From NCBI GenBank assembly GCA_964012725.1, contig CAXGTL010000010.1, forward strand, positions 1 to 35,178: 35,178 bases of DNA, read 5' to 3'. Position 1 is the first letter of the stretch. Each line of letters opens with the position of its first letter. The notes under the pieces were generated by a model that saw only the letters and a list, made by a program, of their open reading frames with translations, was not told where the DNA came from and searched no databases. The translations under genes and the position numbers were made by a program. Source of the DNA: CAXGTL01 sp964012725 (lineage in GTDB: Archaea > Nanobdellota > Nanobdellia > Woesearchaeales > CAXGTL01). Shown one piece after another: positions 6,216 through 13,891 of this stretch.

Positions 6216-7331
6216 CTAACGCAGAAACTCAACTTCTACTTCCATTTGATCATGAGTTGGATATTCTCTTACAATGGCTCTTGTGTAGTTTTTTATTTTC
6301 TTTATCTTCTTTGTGCTTGTAAGAATTCTTAGTTTTTGTTCATCTATTTTTATTAAATTGTTCCTTATTCTATATTGTTTTTGTATATCTTTTTTTAGTT
6401 TTTCTAATTCTTTCATATATTCTTGTCTTTGTTTTTTTGTTAATTTTGCTAATTTCTTTCTATAACTAAACTCTGGTTTTAATTCTTCTAAATAGATTGC
6501 ACCTCTGACTAATGTTCCATCTGGTTTTACAATGTCGTAAGGTTGTGCAATGTTCTTTGCCCTTCTTTTCAATCTATTACCTAGCTGTACTTTGTCTTTT
6601 AATGTTGTTGTGCAATAATGTGTGTTTAGTTTAGTTTTTTCACAGAATTTTAATAATTTGAATGCTAATTCTTCTGATCCTTTTACACCATAGCTAATAT
6701 CATCTTTTGGTTTGTATTTAACTAATCTTTGAGAACTTGAATCACTTATTTCTAGTTCATTTAAGTTTAAGAACTTGACTTTGTCTTTGATATAAGTAAT
6801 TAATTTTTTTATTTTTGTTTCTTTTTTAGGTATTACTGGAATTTCTACACCAACATCCCAATCATAGTTTTGTGCTAGTTCAATTCTTTTCCAAAGTTTG
6901 TTACTTTCTAAGTTTGGGTGAAACCTGATTTCATCTAAACCTGCATCATATAGTTTGTTTAGATTATCTTTTGTTACTAATGTTAATGGTGTGTATAAGT
7001 GTATATGGAAATGGTTTCCAAACTCTTTTTTTAATAATTTTATATATTTAACACATCTATCAACTTTTACTAATGGATCTCCGCCAGTTATGCCTGCACC
7101 TTTTGCATTTATTAGTTTTGCTTCTTGGATTACATCTTTTTCGTTCTTTATTTTCCATTCATCTGCATAAATATCATCTTTCTGATGCTTTGTGTCAGAT
7201 ACTGGACAGAATTCACATCCAGTTGTACATATTCCTGTTATGAATAGTACTAATTTCTTGCCTTGGACACAGAGTTTGCAACCTTTTGGTAGATTTCCTA
7301 CTAAGTATGAGTGGTATGGTGTTGGTTTCAT
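6216..7331 (-). CDS. Radical SAM protein, COG2108-like
   Basis: A 371-residue protein with the radical-SAM cluster motif CTTGCEFC (C35, C39, C42) and the following GAGITGGDPL (the GGE-type SAM-binding motif, here GGD). A CxxC pair (C18, C21) precedes it. The C-terminal 90 residues are Lys-rich and helical. The arrangement resembles archaeal COG2108 proteins, described as similar to pyruvate formate-lyase activating enzymes but of unknown substrate. Its ATG overlaps the last 4 nt of the TatD gene (minus strand), so it is translated from the same mRNA as TatD and the small DUF5654 gene. Both partners are often nucleic-acid- or RNA-linked, but no pathway can be named. Confidence 0.8.
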   Translation of the reverse strand: MKPTPYHSYLVGNLPKGCKLCVQGKKLVLFITGICTTGCEFCPVSDTKHQKDDIYADEWKIKNEKDVIQEAKLINAKGAGITGGDPLVKVDRCVKYIKLLKKEFGNHFHIHLYTPLTLVTKDNLNKLYDAGLDEIRFHPNLESNKLWKRIELAQNYDWDVGVEIPVIPKKETKIKKLITYIKDKVKFLNLNELEISDSSSQRLVKYKPKDDISYGVKGSEELAFKLLKFCEKTKLNTHYCTTTLKDKVQLGNRLKRRAKNIAQPYDIVKPDGTLVRGAIYLEELKPEFSYRKKLAKLTKKQRQEYMKELEKLKKDIQKQYRIRNNLIKIDEQKLRILTSTKKIKKIKNYTRAIVREYPTHDQMEVEVEFLR

Positions 7332-8107
7332 AAAAAAACCCTCTGGAAATTCATAAATATTATCTTTTCAACTTCTTCTGGTTCCATTCCCTTTATCTCA
7401 GCAATCTTTTTAATAGTTTCAATCACATAATGTGGTTTGTTAATCTTATCTTTGTATGGAGATTGGTATGGAGCATCTGTTTCTGTTAATAATTGGCTAA
7501 TGTTTACTGTTTCAACTATTTTTTGAAAATGTTCAGATCTTGTGATGGATGGTGGTATAGAAAAATAATAACCTTTGTCTGCAATCTTTTTAACTAGTTT
7601 TAGTTTTCCACCAAAACAATGCATTACTACTTTTTTTAAATGTGTTTTTTGTAATATTTCAAACACTTTATCTTCAGCTTTTCTTGAATGAATAATAACT
7701 GGTTTATCAAGTTTTTCAGCTAATTTTAATTGTTTAACAAATAATGATTCTTGTGCTTGTTCATCTTTACCTGTCTTCAGATCCATTCCAATCTCACCAA
7801 TTGCTATTATTTCATCTTTATGTTGTCTTATGAATTCTAATTCTTCATCTATATTAAATGGTTCTTTGAGATAACCATAATCACCTGGTGAAATTTCTTT
7901 TTGTAATGCATCTATTGGATATATTCCTAATGAACATTTAACAATACTGTACTTTTTGCTTAGTTCAAGAGCAAGTCTGTTAGAACTTTTGTTTAAACCG
8001 CATGTGATGATAGTTTTTACTTTGTTTTTCTTAGATTCTTGTATGATTTCATCTACTTTGCTGTATATTAAAGGATGGTCTAAGTGGCAGTGTATATCTA
8101 TTAGCAT
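7328..8107 (-). CDS. tatD: TatD-family metal-dependent hydrolase
   Basis: A 259-residue TIM-barrel hydrolase of the normal TatD length. Metal ligands are visible: HCH at residues 6-8, GEIGMD (Glu ligand), VIIHSRKAEDKVFEI, MHCFGG and TETDAPYQSP (Asp ligand). The family comprises 3'-5' DNases/RNases and D-aminoacyl-tRNA deacylase-like activities; which applies here is not clear. It lies 8 nt after the DUF5654 gene and overlaps the radical SAM gene by 4 nt, giving a three-gene operon. Confidence 0.9.
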   Translation of the reverse strand: MLIDIHCHLDHPLIYSKVDEIIQESKKNKVKTIITCGLNKSSNRLALELSKKYSIVKCSLGIYPIDALQKEISPGDYGYLKEPFNIDEELEFIRQHKDEIIAIGEIGMDLKTGKDEQAQESLFVKQLKLAEKLDKPVIIHSRKAEDKVFEILQKTHLKKVVMHCFGGKLKLVKKIADKGYYFSIPPSITRSEHFQKIVETVNISQLLTETDAPYQSPYKDKINKPHYVIETIKKIAEIKGMEPEEVEKIIFMNFQRVFL

Positions 8108-8115
8108 AATCCTAC

Positions 8116-8343
8116 CTACATTTTCTCAGATATTTTTGCAACAACAATTGCAGCAACTACTGCTATTATAGTCACAACTATTGCATAAGCTATCATTGAC
8201 CACATTTCACCTAATACACCAAATGCTGGTTTTATATAAGCAGCAAATATTAGTTTTATTGCATCGTTCCATGCTAATGCTGCTACTAAGGCAAATGCTG
8301 CTGTGATTAGTGTTGTTAGTTTGTCTGTTATTTGTTTTCTCAT
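8116..8343 (-). CDS. DUF5654-like small membrane protein
   Basis: A 75-residue protein with two membrane helices (about residues 10-27 and 47-70). The segment LITAAFALVAALAWNDAI matches the DUF5654 family, common in archaea and of unknown function. It is the first gene of the operon with tatD and the radical SAM gene. The minus-strand TATATAAA (8374-8367) is centred 27 nt before the ATG, so the mRNA is probably leaderless. Confidence 0.78.
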   Translation of the reverse strand: MRKQITDKLTTLITAAFALVAALAWNDAIKLIFAAYIKPAFGVLGEMWSMIAYAIVVTIIAVVAAIVVAKISEKM

Positions 8344-8365
8344 ATAAAGTCTAAAAAAGAAATTG

Positions 8366-8384
8366 GTTTATATATGTTTTGATT
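8366..8384. repeat. 19-bp direct repeat, copy 1
   Basis: GTTTATATATGTTTTGATT is repeated exactly at 9459-9477. This copy lies between the stop of the 8394-9455 gene and the DUF5654 start, and supplies the DUF5654 TATA box on the minus strand. Confidence 0.85.
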
Positions 8385-8393
8385 ATATATATA

Positions 8394-9455
8394 TTATTCA
8401 TTTCCAATAATTAATTCAGGAGCACCCATTGGATAATGTTCTTTACCCCAGCTATTAACATCTTTATAAGTTCCTGGAGTTTTTTCACCTATTAAAGTTC
8501 CATTAACCATTAAAAAAGGCATGTATTCTGTTTCTTGAGAATAAAACTGATTCATTGTTGTGAAAAATATACAGAATCTTACTTCTAAATTTTTTATATA
8601 ACCTGATATTGGAAGATTTACATCACCAATATTTCTTTTAATGTCAATTATTTTATGTGAACCACTTTTGCCCCAATCATATGGTTCACTACCATTTATT
8701 TTTTGACTAAGATAATTTAATTTGTCTTCTAAATTACTTTTTGTATGGGCATTTACTAATAAATCAATATCAACATCACCACCTAACCAAGACATAAGAT
8801 TTCCCGCTCCCCCACCCCAAACCTGTGAATGAGACCCAGAAGTTAATGCGTATTCAATAAAACCAGGCATTATATTGTCAATTTCTTTAATAATAGGGTT
8901 TGCTGTTGTTATTAATTTTTCTGAAAAAATGGATTCTTCTTTTCTAAGCAATAAATAACTGTTAAATGCTTTAGATGGATCAGTATTATAAAATAATTCT
9001 ACTTTTTCTTTACCCCATTTTCTTATTATATTTCCATTATGCAAATAATTAGGATAAAATACTTCAGGTAAATTAAAATTAGAATGTTTTGCAAAACTTT
9101 TTAATTGTTCATTAGTTAGCTTTTTTAGTTTTTTTTTAACACCATAATATAAAGGTAGAATCAGTTCATCACCTTGTCTTATATAAATAGGTTGTTGTGT
9201 TTCTAGGTCAATTTTAATAAACATGCTTACTTCTTTTTTTGTTATGTCTTGAATGTGGTTTCTAAAACTTAGGGGACACATTAAATAAACAGAACCTTGG
9301 TCTGGAAATTTATAAGCTTTGTATTGTCCATTTTCATCTAGTTCTCTGTTACCTTTCCATTTAAATACCCAAGGATCTTCTTTATGTGCTTCAATTATTT
9401 CATTTATTAAAAAGTTAATATTTTTCACCATGTTCAAATTTGAAAGAAACCCCAT
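8394..9455 (-). CDS. Unknown protein with nucleotidyltransferase-like motif
   Basis: A 353-residue soluble protein I cannot place in a family. The segment TSGSHSQVWGGGAGNLMSWL followed by GGDVDIDLLVNA (about residues 210-240) resembles the GS...DxD metal-binding motif of polymerase-beta-type nucleotidyltransferases, but with a longer insert; a third acidic residue may be in EVRF near 298. The N-terminal half (DPWVFKWKGNRELDE onward) has no recognisable motif. The start may be ATG 9455 or ATG 9431 (MVKNINFL); the TATA box at 9460-9467 favours 9431. The gene is flanked by an exact 19-bp direct repeat, suggesting it was inserted or duplicated in. Nucleotidyltransferase activity is a tentative inference. 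Confidence 0.6.
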   Translation of the reverse strand: MGFLSNLNMVKNINFLINEIIEAHKEDPWVFKWKGNRELDENGQYKAYKFPDQGSVYLMCPLSFRNHIQDITKKEVSMFIKIDLETQQPIYIRQGDELILPLYYGVKKKLKKLTNEQLKSFAKHSNFNLPEVFYPNYLHNGNIIRKWGKEKVELFYNTDPSKAFNSYLLLRKEESIFSEKLITTANPIIKEIDNIMPGFIEYALTSGSHSQVWGGGAGNLMSWLGGDVDIDLLVNAHTKSNLEDKLNYLSQKINGSEPYDWGKSGSHKIIDIKRNIGDVNLPISGYIKNLEVRFCIFFTTMNQFYSQETEYMPFLMVNGTLIGEKTPGTYKDVNSWGKEHYPMGAPELIIGNE

Positions 9456-9458
9456 TAA

Positions 9459-9477
9459 GTTTATATATGTTTTGATT
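9459..9477. repeat. 19-bp direct repeat, copy 2, with shared divergent TATA box
   Basis: Identical to 8366-8384. It contains TTTATATA (9460-9467), whose centre is 26-27 nt from both the methyltransferase ATG at 9491 and, roughly, the minus-strand ATG at 9431, so it probably serves as a two-way promoter. Confidence 0.8.
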
Positions 9478-9490
9478 TATAATTCTGTTT

Positions 9491-10252
9491 ATGTATAAAG
9501 AACTTATTATGGAAATTAAAAAGAAGAAAACTCTTAAGAATATAGATGATGATTTTGTTATATACCATTTAGATAAGTATTTCAGACTGAATTCTAAGTT
9601 AAGGACTATGTTGGATAAGGGTAAGGTTAGGAAGAAGGTTGTTAAGGAAATAAGAGCTATACTACACAGAACATATGGCATGTTCATCACAAAAGATTAT
9701 TTTAAAAAGCATAAGATCAAAGATGTTGATAAATTATTAAAAGCTCATAAATCAACTAAAGAAAGGTTACCAATATATCCTGATCTGTATCAAATATTGT
9801 TTAATATAACTGGTAAACCAAAGTCAATACTTGACTTAGGTTGTGGGTTTAATCCTTTGTCTTATAAATATATGAATCTTCGTAAGGTAAAGTATTATGT
9901 ATATGATATTAGTTCTGAAGATTTGGATTTTATTAAAGGACATTTATCTTTTTTAAAGACTAAATCAGTTAACTTACTTTCAGAAAAAACATTGCCTAAG
10001 ACAGATGTTTGTTTTATGTTTAAATTATTGAATCATATTGATCTTTCTAAGCATCACAAAGAAAGTGAAAAATTGTTAAGGAAAGTTAAGTCTAAGTTTG
10101 TTGTGATTAGTTTTCCTTTGGTCACTATTTCTGGCAAAAAGATGAATTATAAACAAAACAATTGGCTTAAGTTTATGTGTGAAAGAAATGATTGGTCTTT
10201 AGTAAAAAGATTTAGTTTGGGTAATGAAGAGTTCTTTGTTGTTAGGAAATGA
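9491..10252 (+). CDS. FmrO/ArmA-like rRNA methyltransferase
   Basis: A 253-residue SAM-dependent methyltransferase. Residues 1-85 are a basic helical RNA-binding-type region (includes AILHRTYGMF). Next comes HKSTKERLP (86-94) and the SAM motif I SILDLGCGFNPLS (112-124), the same order found in the FmrO/Rmt/ArmA family that methylates G1405 N7 of 16S rRNA and gives aminoglycoside resistance in producers and pathogens. Here a housekeeping rRNA modification is more likely than resistance; the target base is not known. Start ATG 9491 fits a TATA box at 9460-9467; ATG 9509 is an alternative. It converges with the NOL1-type gene across a gap holding the second C-rich repeat. Confidence 0.75.
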   Translation: MYKELIMEIKKKKTLKNIDDDFVIYHLDKYFRLNSKLRTMLDKGKVRKKVVKEIRAILHRTYGMFITKDYFKKHKIKDVDKLLKAHKSTKERLPIYPDLYQILFNITGKPKSILDLGCGFNPLSYKYMNLRKVKYYVYDISSEDLDFIKGHLSFLKTKSVNLLSEKTLPKTDVCFMFKLLNHIDLSKHHKESEKLLRKVKSKFVVISFPLVTISGKKMNYKQNNWLKFMCERNDWSLVKRFSLGNEEFFVVRK

Positions 10253-10270
10253 TTAAGTTTTGTCTTATTT

Positions 10271-10306
10271 TACCCACAACACCAACCCCCGACCACCCAC
10301 CCCTGG
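10271..10306. repeat. C-rich / G-quadruplex-capable intergenic block, copy B
   Basis: Contains AACCCCCGACCACCCA (10284-10299), identical to 5066-5081, followed by CCCCTGGG. On the minus strand it reads as four G-runs about 20 nt after the stop of the NOL1-type gene. Surroundings are strongly AT-rich. Confidence 0.7.
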
Positions 10307-10324
10307 GCAATAGTTGAATATGGT

Positions 10325-11281
10325 TTACTTCTTGGTTATCTTTGTTACAAAGAATCCTTCTGTATCATTATCATAAGGCCAAATTCTTAGACAATTTTTT
10401 ACTTGAGGATTGTATTTGGTTTTATCAAACTCCATTATAGGTGGTGATGATTTTAATCCTTTGATTTTTATATTTTCTATTTCTGCATTTGGATAATTCT
10501 CTAATAACCATGAAACAACAGCCTCGTTTTCAATTGGTTCACAACTACAAGTGCTGTATACTAATGTTCCACCTGATTTTAAGTTCTCAAATGCTGTTCT
10601 TAATAATTGTCTTTGTATTCCTGATAGGTTTTTTAATAGATTAATGCTCCATTGTTTTGTTGTTTTAAGACTTTTTCTAATTGTACCTGTACCAGAACAA
10701 GGTGCATCTACTAAAATTCTATCAAACTCAAATTCTTTGAAATATTTTCCTTCCATTAATGTAATTACATTATTTGTTATACCTAATCTTTGCATATTAA
10801 TTCCTAAAGCTGCTAATCTTATACCTTTGTAATCATTTGCAATAAGAACTCCTTTATTTTTCATATATTGTGCAATCTGAGTTGCTTTTGAACCTGGTGC
10901 TGCACACATGTCAAGTATTGTTTCTCCTGGTTTTGGATCTAATACAAGCGGAGGTATCATTGAAGCTGCATCTTGTACAAAGATATAACCTAATGCATGC
11001 TCAGGTGTGTTACCAATATCTCTTCTGTCTTCTTTGTGTGTTATAAAAAAGCCTTGTTTACACCAAGGTACTTGTTTTAATATCCAACCTTGCTTTGTCA
11101 TACTTTTTTTTACTTTTGCTGGAGTAGTTTTCAAAGTATTGACTCTTATTGCTTGCCTTGGATAAGAAAATGAATAATCTATGAATTTGTCATAGTTTGG
11201 GCAAAATGATTTATAATGTTCTATGAACTTTGGTTTTATTTCTTTAATTAGTTTGTCTCTTCCTTTGATTGGTGTTGGCAT
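10325..11281 (-). CDS. NOL1/NOP2/Sun-family RNA cytosine-5 methyltransferase
   Basis: A 318-residue protein with the complete family signature: SAM-binding DMCAAPGSKATQIA (residues 124-137), the proton-donor/cysteine motif DAPCSGTGT (C195), and the catalytic STCSCEP (C245). It transfers a methyl group to C5 of cytosine in rRNA or tRNA; archaeal members of this size act on tRNA or 16S/23S rRNA, and the substrate cannot be told here. No PUA domain is present; residues 1-110 form the usual N-terminal RNA-binding part. The ATG at 11281 sits 26-27 nt from the centre of TTTATTAA (minus strand, 11311-11304). It is divergent from the Cys-rich gene. Confidence 0.9.
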   Translation of the reverse strand: MPTPIKGRDKLIKEIKPKFIEHYKSFCPNYDKFIDYSFSYPRQAIRVNTLKTTPAKVKKSMTKQGWILKQVPWCKQGFFITHKEDRRDIGNTPEHALGYIFVQDAASMIPPLVLDPKPGETILDMCAAPGSKATQIAQYMKNKGVLIANDYKGIRLAALGINMQRLGITNNVITLMEGKYFKEFEFDRILVDAPCSGTGTIRKSLKTTKQWSINLLKNLSGIQRQLLRTAFENLKSGGTLVYSTCSCEPIENEAVVSWLLENYPNAEIENIKIKGLKSSPPIMEFDKTKYNPQVKNCLRIWPYDNDTEGFFVTKITKK

Positions 11282-11354
11282 GTTGTTTATTATGTGTGAT
11301 TTATTAATAAATGTTGCTAAGATTTATATAATAATTATGATTCTTGTTAATAAA

Positions 11355-11657
11355 ATGTTTTTTATAAATTTGAATGAAGAAGAAATTCAGTTAAAAGGCT
11401 GGGATGGAGAAGATTATTGTACTTTTTCTTGTAAATATGTTAAACAGGAAGGATCTCAATATGCTGCCTGCTTAAGAATTCATGGTATTTATTGTTCTTA
11501 TCTTGAAAAATTAGTTAATCTTGGTTGTGATTTTATAGAACATGCTAATATTGTAACTGGTAAGGGTTCATCTTGTTGTGCATATAAGATTTTGAAACAA
11601 ATGCTTGAAAACAAAGAAAAATATAAGCCTATTCTTGAAGAATTAGCAATAAAATAG
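11355..11657 (+). CDS. Cysteine-rich hypothetical protein, 100 residues
   Basis: A small soluble protein with seven Cys in 100 residues (C22, C26, C39, C47, C58, C74, C75), including CTFSC and a CC pair, and a helical C-terminus. The spacing suggests a bound metal or Fe-S cluster; I do not recognise the family. The frame is open from 11223, but upstream sequence is an AT-rich divergent promoter region. TTTATATA at 11323-11330 predicts transcription from about 11353, which makes ATG 11355 a leaderless start; ATG 11337 is the alternative. Confidence 0.55.
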   Translation: MFFINLNEEEIQLKGWDGEDYCTFSCKYVKQEGSQYAACLRIHGIYCSYLEKLVNLGCDFIEHANIVTGKGSSCCAYKILKQMLENKEKYKPILEELAIK

Positions 11658-11734
11658 AATTTTAATAAGTAAACCAAAAGATTTATAATGTTTAAAATAA
11701 ATAATTGTATATATAAAATATAAGGGTGATAATT

Positions 11735-12004
11735 ATGGATGAAAGAACAGAATCTTTAATGAGAATTGTTGTTGGAATAGCATCAGGCATTATTCTAAGT
11801 GTTTGGCAAGTATTTATTCGTATATTAGCTATTGTTAATTTTCTAATTGCATTGTTTGCTGGTAAACGTAATAAAGAGATTGCTTTGCTTTGTGAAATAT
11901 GGAATACTCAGGTTTATATCTTTCTTAGGTATATGACATTTGTTTCAAACAAAAGGCCATTTCCGTTTACACCATTAGAAAAGAATTTTAGTAAGTTTGA
12001 ATGA
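11735..12004 (+). CDS. DUF4389-family membrane protein
   Basis: An 89-residue protein. A membrane segment near residues 12-45 contains WQVFIRILAIVNFLIALFAG, then EIALLCEIWNTQVYIFLRY and the P-rich end NKRPFPFTPLE, matching DUF4389, a family of small membrane proteins of unknown function in archaea and bacteria. ATG 11735 is preferred over GTG 11726 because GGTGA (11725-11729) is its ribosome site. A TATA-like stretch lies around 11709-11719. It converges with iscU, 2 bp between stops. Confidence 0.78.
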   Translation: MDERTESLMRIVVGIASGIILSVWQVFIRILAIVNFLIALFAGKRNKEIALLCEIWNTQVYIFLRYMTFVSNKRPFPFTPLEKNFSKFE

Positions 12005-12006
12005 TT

Positions 12007-12378
12007 TTATTTTTTATTTCTTTTTTTATAATCTTTAATAGCATTTTCCAGAGCTTCTGTTCCTAATATTGAACAATGAAACTTTATTGTTGGAAGATTA
12101 CCAAGTTCTTTTGTAATATCTTTTGCAGTGATCTTTAATGCTTGTTCTAAGGTTTTTCCTTTTGCTAACTTACACATTGCATCTGATGCTGCAATTGCTG
12201 CAACGCAACCATATGTTAAGAATTTTATATCTTTGATTTTATTATTTTTGATTTTTAAGTATATACGCATTATATCACCGCACTTTACATTACCTACTTC
12301 TCCAACAGCATCAGGATTTTTCATTTCTCCTGCAAACTTTGGGTTCTGGAAATGTTTAATTACTTTTTTTGAGTACAT
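12007..12378 (-). CDS. iscU: IscU/NifU-type Fe-S cluster scaffold
   Basis: A 123-residue scaffold protein of normal length. The three cluster-ligand cysteines and the neighbouring conserved residues are all present: C33 with D35 (KCGDIM), C58 (YGCVAA), and H101-C102 (FHCSILG). It receives sulfur from IscS and assembles [2Fe-2S]/[4Fe-4S] clusters in the cytoplasm. The ATG is inside the last 23 nt of iscS, so translation is coupled. The LPPVK chaperone-binding motif of bacterial IscU is reduced to NLPTIKFHC, as in many archaeal and NifU-like forms. Confidence 0.93.
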   Translation of the reverse strand: MYSKKVIKHFQNPKFAGEMKNPDAVGEVGNVKCGDIMRIYLKIKNNKIKDIKFLTYGCVAAIAASDAMCKLAKGKTLEQALKITAKDITKELGNLPTIKFHCSILGTEALENAIKDYKKRNKK

Positions 12379-13543
12379 TTTTTATTAACCTACCTATTGG
12401 TGATATCCTCCTTAGTTTTGTAATTATATTTGGTATAACTTCTAATACATAATCAATTTCATCTTCAGTTGTGAATCTGCTTAATGTTAATCTTAAAGAT
12501 CCGTTTGCATCTTCGTCTGACAAACCAATTCCTTTCAAAACATGGCTTGGTTCTAAGACTTTTGATGTACAAGCTGACCCAGTAGATGAACATACATTCT
12601 TTTGGTCTAAATAACCACCTAAAGCTTCTCCTTCAATTGATTTGAATGAAAAGTTTGCATTATTACATAATCTGTTTTTACCTAAAGGTCCATTTAATCT
12701 TACTTCTGGTATTTTTAATATTCCATCTATTAATTTGTTTCTTAGCTTTGTAATATGTTCAACATGTTTTTGGTTTGTTGCTAATTCTGCTGATTTTACA
12801 AAACCAATTATTCCTGGAATGTTTTCTGTTCCAGCTCTCATTGCAAACTCATGGTCACCACCATGCTGCCATTGTTTAATCTTTACTCCTTTTTTAATGT
12901 ATAAAGCACCAACACCTTTTGGTCCATGTATTTTGTGTGCATTTAGTGTGATTAAGTCTGCATGTTCTGATGTTATTTCTGTTTTTGTGAAAGATTGACA
13001 TGCATCTGTGTGTAAGTATACATTATGTTTTTTACATATTTCATATAATTTAGTTAGATCTTGTATTGTGCCAATTTCATTATTACCATGTATAACAGAA
13101 AATAATATTGTTTTGTCTGTAATTGCATTTTCTAAATCTTCTGGTTTGACAAAACCATTTGGATCTACATTTAGATATGTTACTTCATATCCTTGTGATT
13201 CTAACCATTTACAACTTTGTAATACACATTTGTGTTCAACTTTTGTTGTAATTATATGATTTTTATCTTTATTAGCAAACGCAATTCCTTTGATTGCAAA
13301 ATTATTTGATTCTGTGCCACCTGATGTGAAAATTATTTCTTCAGGTTTTGCTTTTAATAATTTTGCTAGTCTTTTTCTAGCATTTTCTAAAGCTTGCTTT
13401 GCATCTTGACCAAATGAATGTGTTGAAGAAGAATTTGCATAGTTATTTTGATGATATTTATTCATTTCTATTATTACTAATGGATCAACTTGAGTTGAAG
13501 CTCCATTATCTAGATATACTTGTTTAAATCTCACGTTTATCAC
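12356..13543 (-). CDS. iscS: Cysteine desulfurase IscS/NifS
   Basis: A 395-residue PLP enzyme that removes sulfur from L-cysteine for Fe-S assembly and probably tRNA thiolation. The PLP lysine is K204 in NAHKIHGPKG, and the persulfide cysteine is C325 in SSTGSACTS. HGGDHEFAMRAGTEN (about 227-241) and TSGGTESNN (73-81) complete the family pattern. Start is GTG 13543 (or GTG 13534), inside the end of the arsR gene; the three genes arsR-iscS-iscU overlap in turn and form one operon. Confidence 0.95.
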   Translation of the reverse strand: MINVRFKQVYLDNGASTQVDPLVIIEMNKYHQNNYANSSSTHSFGQDAKQALENARKRLAKLLKAKPEEIIFTSGGTESNNFAIKGIAFANKDKNHIITTKVEHKCVLQSCKWLESQGYEVTYLNVDPNGFVKPEDLENAITDKTILFSVIHGNNEIGTIQDLTKLYEICKKHNVYLHTDACQSFTKTEITSEHADLITLNAHKIHGPKGVGALYIKKGVKIKQWQHGGDHEFAMRAGTENIPGIIGFVKSAELATNQKHVEHITKLRNKLIDGILKIPEVRLNGPLGKNRLCNNANFSFKSIEGEALGGYLDQKNVCSSTGSACTSKVLEPSHVLKGIGLSDEDANGSLRLTLSRFTTEDEIDYVLEVIPNIITKLRRISPIGRLIKNVLKKSN

Positions 13544-13826
13544 ACTCCCTACAATAATATTTTACATGTTTTTCTACTAATTTTAGAATTGGTAACACTG
13601 TTTCTTTGTTTAGTGAGTATATTCTTTTCTTACCTTGTTGTTTTACATTAAGAATATTGCACTGTGACATTGATTTCAGATGATGTGATACTCTACTTTG
13701 TTCTTGATTAGTTTCTTTGCATATGTCTGTAACACTTAGATTTGTGTTTCTTAGGGCCATGATTATCTTAAACCTAGCATTGTTTGCAAAGTTCATGAAA
13801 AATGAATTGTATGATTTTGAGTTCAT
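13524..13826 (-). CDS. ArsR-family regulator heading the isc operon
   Basis: A 100-residue winged-helix repressor. The HTH lies at about residues 30-55 (DICKETNQEQSRVSHHLKSM) and the wing follows (QQGKKRIYSL). Besides C36 and C56 there is a C-terminal CxxC (C92, C95 in YYCRECDKR) that could bind a metal or Fe-S cluster. Its gene overlaps iscS, so I infer that it controls Fe-S assembly, doing the job IscR does in bacteria. The ATG at 13826 is exactly 26.5 nt from the TATA box centre, so the mRNA is leaderless, and the palindrome CATATGA-N8-TCATATG covers positions -19 to +5, which fits autorepression. IscR itself is Rrf2-family, so this is a different solution. Confidence 0.82.
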   Translation of the reverse strand: MNSKSYNSFFMNFANNARFKIIMALRNTNLSVTDICKETNQEQSRVSHHLKSMSQCNILNVKQQGKKRIYSLNKETVLPILKLVEKHVKYYCRECDKREI

Positions 13827-13856
13827 ATGATAATGTTGTCATATGTTATATATAAA
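13824..13856 (-). promoter_or_regulatory. Promoter and operator-like palindrome of the isc operon
   Basis: On the minus strand TATATA box 13856-13849 is followed by an inverted repeat with arms CATATGA (13824-13830) and TCATATG (13839-13845), including the start codon. ArsR/SmtB operators commonly have the ATATGA-N6/8-TCATAT form. A repressor bound here would block RNA polymerase without covering the TATA box. Confidence 0.65.
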
Positions 13857-13891
13857 GGTTGTGGTTTTTTAGTGTAAATTTCAAGAATTTT

